A stretch of DNA of 64,000 nt from Geomonas diazotrophica (GCF_018919385.1 NZ_JAHLMF010000017.1:101905-165904), one strand, 5' to 3'; shown: positions 23,452-31,711, numbered from the stretch's first letter. Program-made: numbers and translations. The notes: a model not told the origin generated them from the letters alone.

Positions 23452-24278
23452 TCTGCCGCATCAAGGTCCTCTGCGACAACAGCGCGGGGGCGATCTCCGG
23501 TACCCTGGGCGAGCACGGCTTTGCCGCCCTGGTGCAGGCGGGGGACCAGTCGCTGCTCTTCGACACCGGTGGAGGGCACACCCTGCTGCACAACGCCCAG
23601 CGCATGAACGTGGACCTGAAGAGCGTGGACCAGGTGGTACTCTCCCACGGCCACTACGACCACGCCGGGGGGCTCTGGCCGTTGTTGCAGGCGGCGGGGC
23701 CCAAGCGGATACTGGCCCACCCCGAGATCTTCACCCGGCGCTACGTGCTCCGCGAGGGAAGCGCCCGCTCCGTCGGGGTTCCCTACTCCGAGGAGTTTCT
23801 CACCGGGCTCGGGGCGAGCTTCTCCTACAACGATGCCTTCCGGGAGGTCGTCCCCGGCGTCTTCCTGACCGGCGAAGTGCCGCGCCGCACCAGCTACGAG
23901 GAGGGGGACGCGGGCCTTTTTTGCGACGAGGCCGGCTGCCACAGGGACCGGGTCACGGACGACCAATCCCTGGTGATCGTGACCGAGAAGGGGCTTTTGC
24001 TGCTCCTGGGGTGCTGTCACGCCGGGGTGGTGAACACCTTGGAGCTCGCGCGGGAGAAAACCGGCGTGGAGCAGGTCTACGGGGTCATGGGAGGATGCCA
24101 CCTCGCCTTCTCGTCCCAGCCCCAGATCGACGCAACCATCAAGGCCCTGAAGCGTTACGGGCTGAAGAAGATCTGTCCCGGCCATTGCACCGGTTTCCAT
24201 GCCGCCGCGCGCCTCGCCGCCGCGTTCCCGGGCGGGTTCAAGCCGATGCAGGTGGGGTACGTACTCGAAGTCGACTAG
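23448..24278 (+). CDS. MBL-fold metallohydrolase
   Basis: A 276-residue metallo-beta-lactamase-fold enzyme. SHGHYDHAGG (His67, His69, Asp71, His72) is the first metal-binding motif; LLGCCHAGVVN and GGCHL supply later ligands. The sequence is closest in style to the group annotated as dihydropterin/ribofuranosylaminobenzene phosphate synthase-like hydrolases. The ATG at 23448 overlaps the upstream stop, so it is favoured over earlier in-frame starts. Substrate unknown; the neighbours suggest sulfur or redox chemistry. Confidence 0.87.
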   Translation: MICRIKVLCDNSAGAISGTLGEHGFAALVQAGDQSLLFDTGGGHTLLHNAQRMNVDLKSVDQVVLSHGHYDHAGGLWPLLQAAGPKRILAHPEIFTRRYVLREGSARSVGVPYSEEFLTGLGASFSYNDAFREVVPGVFLTGEVPRRTSYEEGDAGLFCDEAGCHRDRVTDDQSLVIVTEKGLLLLLGCCHAGVVNTLELAREKTGVEQVYGVMGGCHLAFSSQPQIDATIKALKRYGLKKICPGHCTGFHAAARLAAAFPGGFKPMQVGYVLEVD

Positions 24279-24306
24279 CTCATACCGCAAAGAGAGAGGT
24301 TCATTG

Positions 24307-24690
24307 ATGAGATTTATCGCCGTACTGTTTTCCGTTTTGATGCTGACCGCTTCCCTTTCCCAGGCCGTGGGACCCGCCAACGTCACCTCCAAGCAGGCCC
24401 AGGCGTTGCTGGCCAAGAACGCCAGGATGGTGCTTCTGGACGTGCGCACCCCCGACGAGTACCGCCAGGCGCACCTGAAGGGGGCGCAGCTGATCCCGCT
24501 GGGCGAGCTGAACCGCCGGGTGCAGGAGATCCCGCGCGACAGGCCGGTGCTGGTCTACTGCGCCGTAGGCGCCCGTTCCTCCACCGCCGCGAGTTTCCTC
24601 TCCTCCAGGGGGTACCGCGAGATTTACAACATGACCGACGGCATCGTCGGCTGGTACAACAACGGCTTGCCGCTGCAGTTGGGACGCTAG
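24307..24690 (+). CDS. Exported rhodanese
   Basis: A 127-residue single-domain rhodanese with a signal peptide (residues 1-20). VLLDVRTPDEYRQAHLKGA and the active-site loop VYCAVGARSS (Cys85) are canonical, so unlike the cytoplasmic selenoprotein rhodanese it has a normal CxxGxRS loop. It should act on sulfane sulfur in the periplasm. It lies 28 bases after the MBL-fold gene and closes the group. Confidence 0.92.
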   Translation: MRFIAVLFSVLMLTASLSQAVGPANVTSKQAQALLAKNARMVLLDVRTPDEYRQAHLKGAQLIPLGELNRRVQEIPRDRPVLVYCAVGARSSTAASFLSSRGYREIYNMTDGIVGWYNNGLPLQLGR

Positions 24691-24969
24691 CTCACCCCTC
24701 CCCCTCCCTCCCCCTCCGGGGGAGGGAGCCCAAACCACCGTTTCGCCCGCCAACCCCAAAACGCAGCTAAAGCCCCCCCGGCGCCCAGCCGCCAGCCTCC
24801 TGGCCCCTAGCCCCTGAGTAATCCCTAGTCCCTGGCCGCACCTCCCCCTCTTGCCCTGTTCCAACGTGCTTCCCGCAAAATCTGGTAAACTTTTGCAGTT
24901 CTTTTGGCTCAAGCTATGCAGACAGGTTCCGATAAGCCAAAACAGGGCTTGCTTGAAGGTGGAGGTAGC
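24691..24969. other. Intergenic region with C-rich repeats and a sigma-28-like promoter
   Basis: No gene is seen. After the rhodanese stop there is a C/T-rich stretch with the inverted repeat CTCCCCCTCC / GGGGGAGGGAG around 24710-24730, perhaps a weak terminator. Degenerate copies of CCCCTAG follow at 24804-24836. The right end carries the sigma-28-like promoter (24909-24934). Confidence 0.5.
24909..24934 (+). promoter_or_regulatory. Sigma-28-like promoter of the histidine kinase gene
   Basis: TCAAGCTA, an 11-base spacer and TCCGATAA match the FliA consensus at 5 of 8 and 7 of 8 positions. The element is 36 bases before the kinase start. Confidence 0.4.
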
Positions 24970-26001
24970 ATGCAGGAGGAACGTGAAAACCTAGCGGCGC
25001 GTCTGCTGGAGGAGGTCGACTGCGGGACGGTCTACCTCGACGCCGGCGGCAAGGTGCTTTTCGTCAATCGCAGGGCCGAGGAGATCCTGCACGTCGAGCG
25101 CGCCAAGGTCCTCGGGAAGCGGGTGGACATGCTGCCCCTCAGGACGCCGATCTACCGCGTGCTGAGCGAGAACGCGCAGGACGAGCCGGTGGAGGTCAGC
25201 ATCGACGGTTCGGTGATCCAGGTCCGTTCCAGTGCGCTGGGAACCGCGGAAGGGGAGCTCTTCCAGTTGCGCGACATCAGCAGCGACAAGAAGGAAAAGC
25301 GCCAGCGCGAGGAGTTCGTCGCCATGATGACCCACGACCTCAAGTCGCCGCTTACCGTGATCATGGGTTACATGCAGGCACTGATGGGTGAGATGCCCTC
25401 GAAGATGGACCCCTCGCTGCACCTCTTCGTGAAGGAGATGGACAAGAGCGCGGTGAAGATGCTCTCCATGATCGACGACGTGCTGGACGCCTACCGGCTG
25501 GAGGCGGGGCTGCTGCAGATCGACCGCCAGCCCTGCGACGCGCGCGCCCTCCTGGAAGGGTGCTGCCGCGACGGCGAGCAGGAGGCGGCGGTGCACGGCT
25601 CCTATTTCCTGAGCGATATCTGCGACGGGATCCCGACACTCGACCTGGACGAGAAGCAGATCACCCGGGTCTTCGCCAACCTGATCGGCAACGCGGTGAA
25701 GTTCACCCCGAGGCGCGGCACCATCAGCGTAACCGGCACGATCGAGGACGATTGCCTGCTGGTCCGGGTCAGCGATACCGGCATCGGCATCCCCGAGGGC
25801 GAGCTGCCGCGCATCTTTAACAAGTACTTCCGCGCCTCGGGCGCCCAGGGGTTCAAGGGTACCGGGCTCGGGCTCACCATAAGCAAGGCGATAGTCGAGG
25901 CACACGGCGGGAGCATCCGCGTCGAGAGCAGCGCCGGCAAGGGGAGCTGCTTCTCGGTCCTTTTGCCGCTGGCCAAGGAAAGGTGCAGCTTCAAGTCCTA
26001 A
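24970..26001 (+). CDS. PAS-domain sensor histidine kinase
   Basis: A 343-residue soluble kinase: a PAS domain at residues 15-105 (DCGTVYLDAGGKVLFVNRRA), a HisKA dimerisation domain with phosphoacceptor His122 in MMTHDLKSPLTV, and an HATPase_c domain with N box NLIGNAVKFTP, G1 DTGIGIPEG and G2 GTGLGLTISKA. There is no TM helix, so the signal is cytoplasmic. The start at 24970 follows GGTGGAGGTAGC. It lies just before cheY, which may be its partner. Confidence 0.92.
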   Translation: MQEERENLAARLLEEVDCGTVYLDAGGKVLFVNRRAEEILHVERAKVLGKRVDMLPLRTPIYRVLSENAQDEPVEVSIDGSVIQVRSSALGTAEGELFQLRDISSDKKEKRQREEFVAMMTHDLKSPLTVIMGYMQALMGEMPSKMDPSLHLFVKEMDKSAVKMLSMIDDVLDAYRLEAGLLQIDRQPCDARALLEGCCRDGEQEAAVHGSYFLSDICDGIPTLDLDEKQITRVFANLIGNAVKFTPRRGTISVTGTIEDDCLLVRVSDTGIGIPEGELPRIFNKYFRASGAQGFKGTGLGLTISKAIVEAHGGSIRVESSAGKGSCFSVLLPLAKERCSFKS

Positions 26002-26010
26002 TTTAAGGGT

Positions 26011-26038
26011 TAAAGTTCCCGCCGTCCGGCGCCGATTA
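26011..26038 (+). promoter_or_regulatory. Sigma-28-like promoter of cheY
   Basis: TAAAGTTC (26011-26018) and GCCGATTA (26031-26038) match the FliA consensus at 7 of 8 positions each, with a 12-base spacer (one longer than canonical). It lies 93 bases before the cheY start, within the 129-base gap after the kinase. Confidence 0.6.
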
Positions 26039-26130
26039 GGCTCTCATCGGGCTCGCCCGACCGGGAGCGCCCCGCAGAGAAAAATAAAGCCGCCCTGTGC
26101 GCGCATAGAACAGCCAAGGAGGAGAACAGC

Positions 26131-26493
26131 ATGGGCAACGTATTGATAGTGGACGATTCCTCGACCATGAGAAAGATCATTTCCCGCAGCCTGCGCCAGG
26201 CGGGGCTCGCCATCGACGACATCTACGAGGCCGGCGACGGCATCGAGGCCCTCTCCGCCATGGAGGGCAAAACCATCGACCTGATCCTCTCGGACATCAA
26301 CATGCCCAACATGGACGGTCTGGAGTTCATCAAGTGCGTCCGGGGCAAGGGGGTCAATACCCCGATCGTGATGATCACCACCGAAGGGGGCGAGGACATC
26401 CTCAAGGAGGCGATCAACAACGGCGCAAGCGACAGCATCAAGAAGCCGTTCACGCCCGACCAGTTGAACGAGAAGCTCGGAGGACTTTTATGA
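26131..26493 (+). CDS. cheY: CheY-like response regulator
   Basis: A 120-residue single receiver domain. VLIVDDSSTMRKII gives the acidic pocket, Asp55 in LILSDINMPN is the phosphoacceptor, ITTEGG holds the switch Thr, and IKKPFTP holds the conserved Lys. It has no output domain, so it acts by protein binding, probably at the FliM/FliN switch encoded downstream. Its stop overlaps the cheX start. Confidence 0.92.
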   Translation: MGNVLIVDDSSTMRKIISRSLRQAGLAIDDIYEAGDGIEALSAMEGKTIDLILSDINMPNMDGLEFIKCVRGKGVNTPIVMITTEGGEDILKEAINNGASDSIKKPFTPDQLNEKLGGLL

Positions 26494-26999
26494 TGTCCCT
26501 GAACCAGGATATCGCAGCCGCGACACACCTCGAGGAGGCGGATCTGGCGACCTACGTCATCAACGCTACCAAGGAGGTGTTCGAAACCATGGTGATGATG
26601 GCCCTCGAGGACAGCTACCCCCTCAAGGAGCCGGTCACCTCCTTCCACTGCTCGGTCACCGGCATGGTCGGCCTGGCGGGGACCTACACCGGCATCCTCT
26701 CCATCCACTGCCCCCAGCACCTGGCGCTGAGGATCACCTCCAACATGCTGGGGATGGACGTGGAAGAGGTGGGGGAAGACGTCAACGATGCCCTGGGCGA
26801 GATCGCCAACATGCTCGGCGGGTACGTGAAGCAGATCCTCTCCAAGGGGGGGCTGGACATCAACCTCTCCATCCCGACCGTCATCTCCGGCGAGGATTAC
26901 ACGGTCAACTCGATGGCCGACAGCGACTGCGTCATCATTCCCTTCACCAACGAGGGTGATCGCTTCCTGGTCGGGCTGAAGCTCAGGAAGGAAGTCTAG
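26490..26999 (+). CDS. cheX: CheX-family chemotaxis phosphatase
   Basis: A 169-residue CheX/CheC-type protein. Conserved helix segments are DVNDALGEIANMLGGYVKQIL (catalytic E and N positions of the family) and LPTVISGEDY-like IPTVISGEDYTVNS. CheX proteins dephosphorylate CheY-P. It overlaps cheY by four bases, matching this role. Confidence 0.88.
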   Translation: MMSLNQDIAAATHLEEADLATYVINATKEVFETMVMMALEDSYPLKEPVTSFHCSVTGMVGLAGTYTGILSIHCPQHLALRITSNMLGMDVEEVGEDVNDALGEIANMLGGYVKQILSKGGLDINLSIPTVISGEDYTVNSMADSDCVIIPFTNEGDRFLVGLKLRKEV

Positions 27000-27010
27000 G
27001 CGGTACCGTA

Positions 27011-28015
27011 ATGGCTGCATTCGAAAAGTTACAATCCATGCTGGACGCCGCCATGAAGCAGGCCGGGGAGGAGAGCAGCATGCTCCTGGGCCAGAGCATG
27101 TCCGTGGCCGCCTCCGACGTCCTCAACACCAACCGCAAGAGCTACCTCGGGGACGAGGACAACCCCATCTACGTGGTGGGGGTGGAGTCGCGCGAGGCGT
27201 ACCCCGGCTTCTTCTATCTCCTCTTCTCGCTGGGCGACACCATCGTGATGAGCTCGATCCTCCTGGGCATCCCGGGGCCGAGGATCCAGGAGAAGCGCCG
27301 GCTTTCCATCCAGGAACCGGACGACGTGGACGCCTTCGGCGAGATCGCCAACCAGATCATCGGCTCCTTCAACTCCGTGTTCCAGCCCAACCTGCCGGAC
27401 AAGGTGCATCTGAAGCTCCTCCCGCCGCAGAAGTACGTTCCCGGAACCGACCCGCTCACCGACGAAGTTCCCTTCCCGGACGGCGAGTACCTGATGTACC
27501 GTGCCCCCCTGCAGATCGAGGGGCACGAGATGAGCATGGTGGACATCCTGATCCCGCACCCGCTGGCCAACCTCTTCGACCCGCAGCCGGAGGAGGCTGC
27601 GGTCGAGGCCGAGCCCGAGGTCGAGGCGGCGGCGGAAGAAAGCGCCGGGGCGCTCCCCTCCATCCTGGTCCTCGGGGACGACCAGGGGCGCCAGGAGCTG
27701 GTGCAGGGGCTGGCCGACAGCGGTCTCAACCTGATCGACGCGCCCTTGGGCGCAGACCTCCCCGGGCTCTTCGCCCAGGGTGACGTCCGGGCCGCCTTCA
27801 TCTTCCTGAAGCAGACCTCCGACCGCGACCTCGCCATCTGCAAGCGGGTGGTCCCGATGGTGGACCGCAGCGGCGGGGCCGTGCTCCTCTCCGCGCCGGA
27901 GTGGACCCGGACCGCGGTGCTGAAGGCGCTCAAGGCGGGGGTCAAGGGGGTGGTCATGCCCCCTTATGCTCCGCACGAGCTCGCCGACAAGCTGGAGAAG
28001 ATCCTGCATCACTGA
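27011..28015 (+). CDS. CheC-like protein fused to a degenerate receiver-like domain
   Basis: A 334-residue protein. Residues 15-185 resemble CheC/FliY-type proteins, including DAFGEIANQIIGSFNSVFQ with the family's E and N positions. Residues 190-215 are an acidic linker. Residues 216-334 look like a receiver fold (SILVLGDDQGRQELV at the start, GVKGVVMPPYAPHEL at the end), but the expected phosphoacceptor Asp is absent: the strand reads AAFIFLKQ. It could be a CheY-P phosphatase or docking protein with a pseudo-receiver. It is 11 bases after cheX and likely co-transcribed. Confidence 0.8.
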   Translation: MAAFEKLQSMLDAAMKQAGEESSMLLGQSMSVAASDVLNTNRKSYLGDEDNPIYVVGVESREAYPGFFYLLFSLGDTIVMSSILLGIPGPRIQEKRRLSIQEPDDVDAFGEIANQIIGSFNSVFQPNLPDKVHLKLLPPQKYVPGTDPLTDEVPFPDGEYLMYRAPLQIEGHEMSMVDILIPHPLANLFDPQPEEAAVEAEPEVEAAAEESAGALPSILVLGDDQGRQELVQGLADSGLNLIDAPLGADLPGLFAQGDVRAAFIFLKQTSDRDLAICKRVVPMVDRSGGAVLLSAPEWTRTAVLKALKAGVKGVVMPPYAPHELADKLEKILHH

Positions 28016-28021
28016 CAGGCG

Positions 28022-28058
28022 AGTCAAAAAAACATCCCTGCGCTCCGTTTTTTTGACT
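28022..28058. terminator. Bidirectional terminator-like hairpin
   Basis: AGTCAAAAAAAC and GTTTTTTTGACT (28022-28033 and 28047-28058) form a perfect 12-bp inverted repeat with a 13-base loop, four bases after the chemotaxis gene ends. Confidence 0.7.
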
Positions 28059-28113
28059 GGCCGGCCGTCTCCGGCGCCCAGCGGGCGCGACGTAAAATTC
28101 CCCCACAGATAAA

Positions 28114-28168
28114 ATGCCGTAGTCCCAGCGGGTTAGCGTGCCGATGCTTCGCCGCATCCCTACGGCAT
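28114..28168. repeat. Nested inverted repeats at the start of the TPR gene
   Basis: ATGCCGTAG (28114-28122) pairs with CTACGGCAT (28160-28168), and GATGC/GCATC (28143-28147 and 28154-28158) pairs inside it. The right arm contains the AT of the possible start codon at 28167. It could be an operator, a repeat remnant or a translational control hairpin. Confidence 0.5.
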
Positions 28169-30278
28169 GGCTTTTGCCTTGAACTCCCCCATGACCTTTA
28201 CGCTGCGCATACCCGCCCCGGCACTTTTGCTGGGGCTCGTCACGATACTGCTCGCCTGCGCCCTCCCGCAAAGCGCCCTGGCTCAGCAGGAAAACCGCCT
28301 GCTGCGCATGGCGGTGCACCCGCACCAGGGCTTCACCAGGGTCAACCTCTTCTTCCAGTCCCCCCCCGACTACACGCTCCGGGTCCTCTCCGGGCGGGTC
28401 CGGCTCGAGGTGCGCGGGGCGGATTCCCCCAGCTTCAAGAAACTACGCGTCCTAAACGACAAGCAGCTCGCCGGCGTCACCACCGCGGAGCTGCGCGGCG
28501 CGCTCAGCGTCTCCGTTGCTGTGCGTGACGCCGATCCCGGGGTCCAGGTGGTCTCCTGCGCCAACCCCAGCGTGCTGTCGCTGGATATCGGGCCGGGAGT
28601 GAAACGGGTGGCGCGGGTGGATATCGCCCCCGGGCGCGAGCCGATCCTCTCCGGCACCGAGCGTTTCGTGCGGGATTTCGACGCAGATCCCGGCGGCGTT
28701 CCCTTTGCCCCCACCGACGGGAAGGTCCTGAAGGGGCTCCTCCCCGAGGGGGAAGCGCTCCTGTTCCAGCAGGGTGAAAGCCTTTTGTACCGGGACCGGG
28801 CCGAGGAGGCGGTCAACGTCTTCTCCATGTTCCTGAACAAGGCCCCTGGCCCCAAGGCCCTGGCCTGCTACCGGCTCGGGGAAGCCCTGGAGCGGCTGGG
28901 ACGGCACCAGGACGCCCTTTCCTATTTCCGGCAGGGGGAGGGGCTCTGGCCCCGGTACCTGGAGCAGGCCCCGGAGCTCCTGCAGCCCTACTCGGATGCG
29001 CTGGCGAGGACCGGCAACTTCGCCGCCGCCCGCGCCATGCTGCTCCGCCTCATGGAGCGGTACCTGGGGACCCCCTACCAGGCGGAGCTCCTGAACCGCC
29101 TGGCCGACCTCATCGAGCGCAACGGCCAGAAGGAGGCGGCCCTGGCCATGTACCGCAGCGTGGTGGTCTACTCGGCCGGGAGCCCCGCGGCAGGCAGGGC
29201 GCGCCTGAAGCTCGCCGACCGCGAGCTCTTCACCCTCTCCCGCGACCGCTACCGGCAACTTCTGGCCAAGTACCAGGCGATCTACCAGGAGCCGGGCGAT
29301 CCCGCCTCGCGCGACGAGGCGCTCTTCAAGATGACGCTGCTCCTCTCGCTCTACGCCTCCCCCAAGGAGGCCCTTGATACCGTGGTCACCTACGACCGGC
29401 GCTACCCGCGCGGCATCTTCAGCACCATCGTCAAGAAGATGCGGGAGGAGATCCTCTTCCCGGTGTACCAGGAGACCGCCGCCGCCGGCAACGACCAGGG
29501 GCTGGTCCAGCTCGCCCTGGACAACCGGGAATATCTGGCCCGCTGCTTCGGCGACCCGGGCTTCGCCCCCAGGGTGTCGCAGGCCTTCGAGAAGACCGGT
29601 GCCACCGCGAAGGAGCTGGAGCTCTTCGGGTACCTCGGGCAGAAGAACTGGGTCGCCGGCAGTGCCCCGTTCCTCTTGTCCCGCATCGTCGATGACGCCG
29701 TCGCCTTCGGCAACGTGCCGCTGGTCGAGGCGACCGCCCGCGATTTCCTGGCCCGCTTCCCGCGCGACCCCCACCTGGGGCGGGTGCGCGAGCAGCTGGG
29801 GCGGCTCGCCTTCGAGCGGGGGGACCTGCCCGGTGCGGCGGCGCAGCTCTCCTTCCTGGGCGCGAAGGGGGCGCAGGCGCAGCTGCCGGAGAGCGAATAC
29901 TACCTGGGCAAGGCGCTCGAGGCGGCCAAGGACTACCGCGGCGCGGTGCGCAGCCTGGCCCGCTTCACCTCCGCCGTCAAACCGGGGCACCCGTTCCTCC
30001 CGGACGGCTACTTCACCCTGGCCACGGCCCTCGCCGCCGGCAAGGACTACCAGCGGGCCCTGGCGGCCTGCCAGGTGGGGGAGAGCGTCGCCTCCGGCGA
30101 GATGAGCGGCCAGTTCCTCTACAAGAGCGGGGAGCTGCAGCTGCAGCTGGGCGAGGTGCGCCAGGCCAAGGCGAGTTGGGAGAAGGCGGCCGGGCTCGGG
30201 GGTACCTGGGGGAGGCTCGCCTCCGAGGCGCTCAACGACCTGAACTGGCGCATGAAGATCGCCGGACAGCTCCCCTGA
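28167..30278 (+). CDS. TPR protein with AMIN-like N-terminal domain, flagellar-locus associated
   Basis: A 703-residue exported protein. It has a signal peptide (core PALLLGLVTILLACALPQSA). Residues 45-150 form a beta-rich AMIN-like region (RMAVHPHQGFTRVNLFFQ), and the remainder is helical repeats of TPR type, for example ALACYRLGEALERLGRHQDA. An ATG at 28191 would give a more compact signal peptide; neither start has a good ribosome binding site. It sits immediately upstream of flgB and in the same direction. AMIN domains bind cell envelope components, so help in flagellar or envelope assembly is a reasonable inference. Confidence 0.8.
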   Translation: MAFALNSPMTFTLRIPAPALLLGLVTILLACALPQSALAQQENRLLRMAVHPHQGFTRVNLFFQSPPDYTLRVLSGRVRLEVRGADSPSFKKLRVLNDKQLAGVTTAELRGALSVSVAVRDADPGVQVVSCANPSVLSLDIGPGVKRVARVDIAPGREPILSGTERFVRDFDADPGGVPFAPTDGKVLKGLLPEGEALLFQQGESLLYRDRAEEAVNVFSMFLNKAPGPKALACYRLGEALERLGRHQDALSYFRQGEGLWPRYLEQAPELLQPYSDALARTGNFAAARAMLLRLMERYLGTPYQAELLNRLADLIERNGQKEAALAMYRSVVVYSAGSPAAGRARLKLADRELFTLSRDRYRQLLAKYQAIYQEPGDPASRDEALFKMTLLLSLYASPKEALDTVVTYDRRYPRGIFSTIVKKMREEILFPVYQETAAAGNDQGLVQLALDNREYLARCFGDPGFAPRVSQAFEKTGATAKELELFGYLGQKNWVAGSAPFLLSRIVDDAVAFGNVPLVEATARDFLARFPRDPHLGRVREQLGRLAFERGDLPGAAAQLSFLGAKGAQAQLPESEYYLGKALEAAKDYRGAVRSLARFTSAVKPGHPFLPDGYFTLATALAAGKDYQRALAACQVGESVASGEMSGQFLYKSGELQLQLGEVRQAKASWEKAAGLGGTWGRLASEALNDLNWRMKIAGQLP

Positions 30279-30345
30279 CTGTCAAAAAGATGACCCCGTC
30301 GCCGCCCGGTGGCGTAACCTGCCGATTACATTGAATCGCCGCAGG

Positions 30346-30361
30346 TGGTACGCCTTTTGCT
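30346..30361 (+). promoter_or_regulatory. Sigma-54 promoter of the flgB operon
   Basis: TGGTACG-CCTT-TTGCT matches the -24/-12 consensus TGGCACG-N4-TTGCW with one difference and has the exact GG-N10-GC spacing. The flgB start is 30 bases downstream, with AAGGAGG between. It should drive flgBC-fliE and on. Confidence 0.8.
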
Positions 30362-30390
30362 GATGCTGCTTGGCGACCAAGGAGGATGAG

Positions 30391-30813
30391 ATGCCAGTAC
30401 AAGGAATTTTCGGAACCACCGTCGAACTGCTGGGGAAGACCCTGGACTTGAGGGCCAAGCGGCAGACGATGATCTCGGCCAACCTTGCCAACGTGGAGAC
30501 CCCGGGCTATACGGCCAGCGACCTCTCCTTCGAGGGGCAGCTGAAGAGCGCCCTCAAGGGGGGACCCAAAGCCGGCGCACTCACCAACCCGCGCCACATC
30601 CCGCTCAAGGGGGCCTCCGCGGCCTCCCTGGAGAAGGTGCAGGGTGACGTGGTCGAGCTGAATTCCGGCAACATGGGGCCCGACGGCAACAGCGTTGAGA
30701 TGGAGAGCGAGATGGGGCGTCTGGCTGAGAACCAGATCATGTACAACGCCAGCGTGCAGATCCTCACCAAGAAGTTCGAGGAGCTGAAGCAGGCCATAAG
30801 GGGTACCTTATAA
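30391..30813 (+). CDS. flgB: Flagellar basal body rod protein FlgB
   Basis: A 140-residue proximal rod protein. The N-terminal rod motif RAKRQTMISANLANVETPGY is canonical; the C-terminal helix ends in AENQIMYNASVQILTKKFE. It is exported by the flagellar type III system. The ATG at 30391 has AAGGAGG upstream. Its final A overlaps the first base of flgC. Confidence 0.96.
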   Translation: MPVQGIFGTTVELLGKTLDLRAKRQTMISANLANVETPGYTASDLSFEGQLKSALKGGPKAGALTNPRHIPLKGASAASLEKVQGDVVELNSGNMGPDGNSVEMESEMGRLAENQIMYNASVQILTKKFEELKQAIRGTL

Positions 30814-31250
30814 TGGACTTTTTCACTTCCATGGACATCAGCGCCTCGGCACTCGCCGCCGAGCGCACCAGGATGAACCTGATCTCGTCCAACCTGGCCA
30901 ACGTCAATTCCACGAGGACCGCGGAGGGGGGACCCTACCGGCGCAAGGACGCGGTGTTCACCGCGACCCCGGTCAAGGAGGGGAATTCCTTCGGCGCCGC
31001 TCTTTCCCGCGCCAACGAAGCCAGGAGCGTCCAGGTCACCCAGATCAACGAGGACCAGCGCCCCCCGCGGCTGCAGTACGAGCCGGGGCACCCGGATGCG
31101 GACGCCAACGGCTACGTGGCATACCCCAACATCAACGTGGTCGAGGAGATGGCCGACATGATCACGGCCAGCCGCAGCTACGAGGCGAACATCACGGCCA
31201 CCCAGGCAGCCAAGAGCATGGCGCTCAAGACGCTCGACCTGCTGCGCTAG
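30813..31250 (+). CDS. flgC: Flagellar basal body rod protein FlgC
   Basis: A 145-residue proximal rod protein with NLISSNLANVNSTRTAEGGP near the start, YPNINVVEEMADMITASRSY near the end and AAKSMALKTLDLLR at the C-terminus, all typical of FlgC. Follows flgB with a one-base overlap. Confidence 0.97.
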   Translation: MDFFTSMDISASALAAERTRMNLISSNLANVNSTRTAEGGPYRRKDAVFTATPVKEGNSFGAALSRANEARSVQVTQINEDQRPPRLQYEPGHPDADANGYVAYPNINVVEEMADMITASRSYEANITATQAAKSMALKTLDLLR

Positions 31251-31266
31251 GTAACGGAGGTACTAC

Positions 31267-31572
31267 ATGGAAATATCGGCACTCACCAAGGTAGGCGGAC
31301 TCTCCCAGGCTTTTCCCGCCCAAGAGGTGCAGGGGACGCAGGGCAACCCGACCGTCGGCTTCGGCAAGTTTCTGGAGGAGATGGTCTCCAAAGTGAACCA
31401 GCAGCAAGGCGCCGCGGACCAATCCATCCAGGCGCTGGCCACCGGCGAGACCAAGGGGCTACACGAGGTGATGCTCGCGGTGGAAAAGGCCAGCATCTCC
31501 TTTCAGATGCTGACCCAGGTACGCAACAAGGCGGTCGAGGCGTACCAGGAGATCATGAGGATGCCGGTTTAA
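31267..31572 (+). CDS. fliE: Flagellar hook-basal body protein FliE
   Basis: A 101-residue adaptor between the MS ring and rod. The C-terminal half has TKGLHEVMLAVEKASISFQ and LTQVRNKAVEAYQEIMRMPV, the family signature. The stop is ten bases before hexamer-repeat hairpin B. Confidence 0.96.
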   Translation: MEISALTKVGGLSQAFPAQEVQGTQGNPTVGFGKFLEEMVSKVNQQQGAADQSIQALATGETKGLHEVMLAVEKASISFQMLTQVRNKAVEAYQEIMRMPV

Positions 31573-31581
31573 AGGCAGGTT

Positions 31582-31711
31582 AAGGTCGAGGTTAAGGTTG
31601 AGGAGAGCTTTACTCAACCCCCAACCTTGCCGCGTTTTAGTCATGAAGTGCAGCTGGCTGTAGCTGAGGGAAACAAGAGGTTTTCTCAACCTCAACCTTA
31701 ACCTCAACCTT
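31582..31711. repeat. Intercistronic hexamer-repeat hairpin B
   Basis: The left arm 31582-31603 (GGTTAA/GGTTGA/GGTCGA hexamers) pairs with 31690-31711 over 22 bases with one mismatch. A partial second copy of the right arm (ACTCAACCCCCAACCTTGCC, 31612-31631) lies inside and could pair with the left arm instead. The element fills the space between fliE and fliF; its right arm ends 16 bases before the fliF start. Confidence 0.85.
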
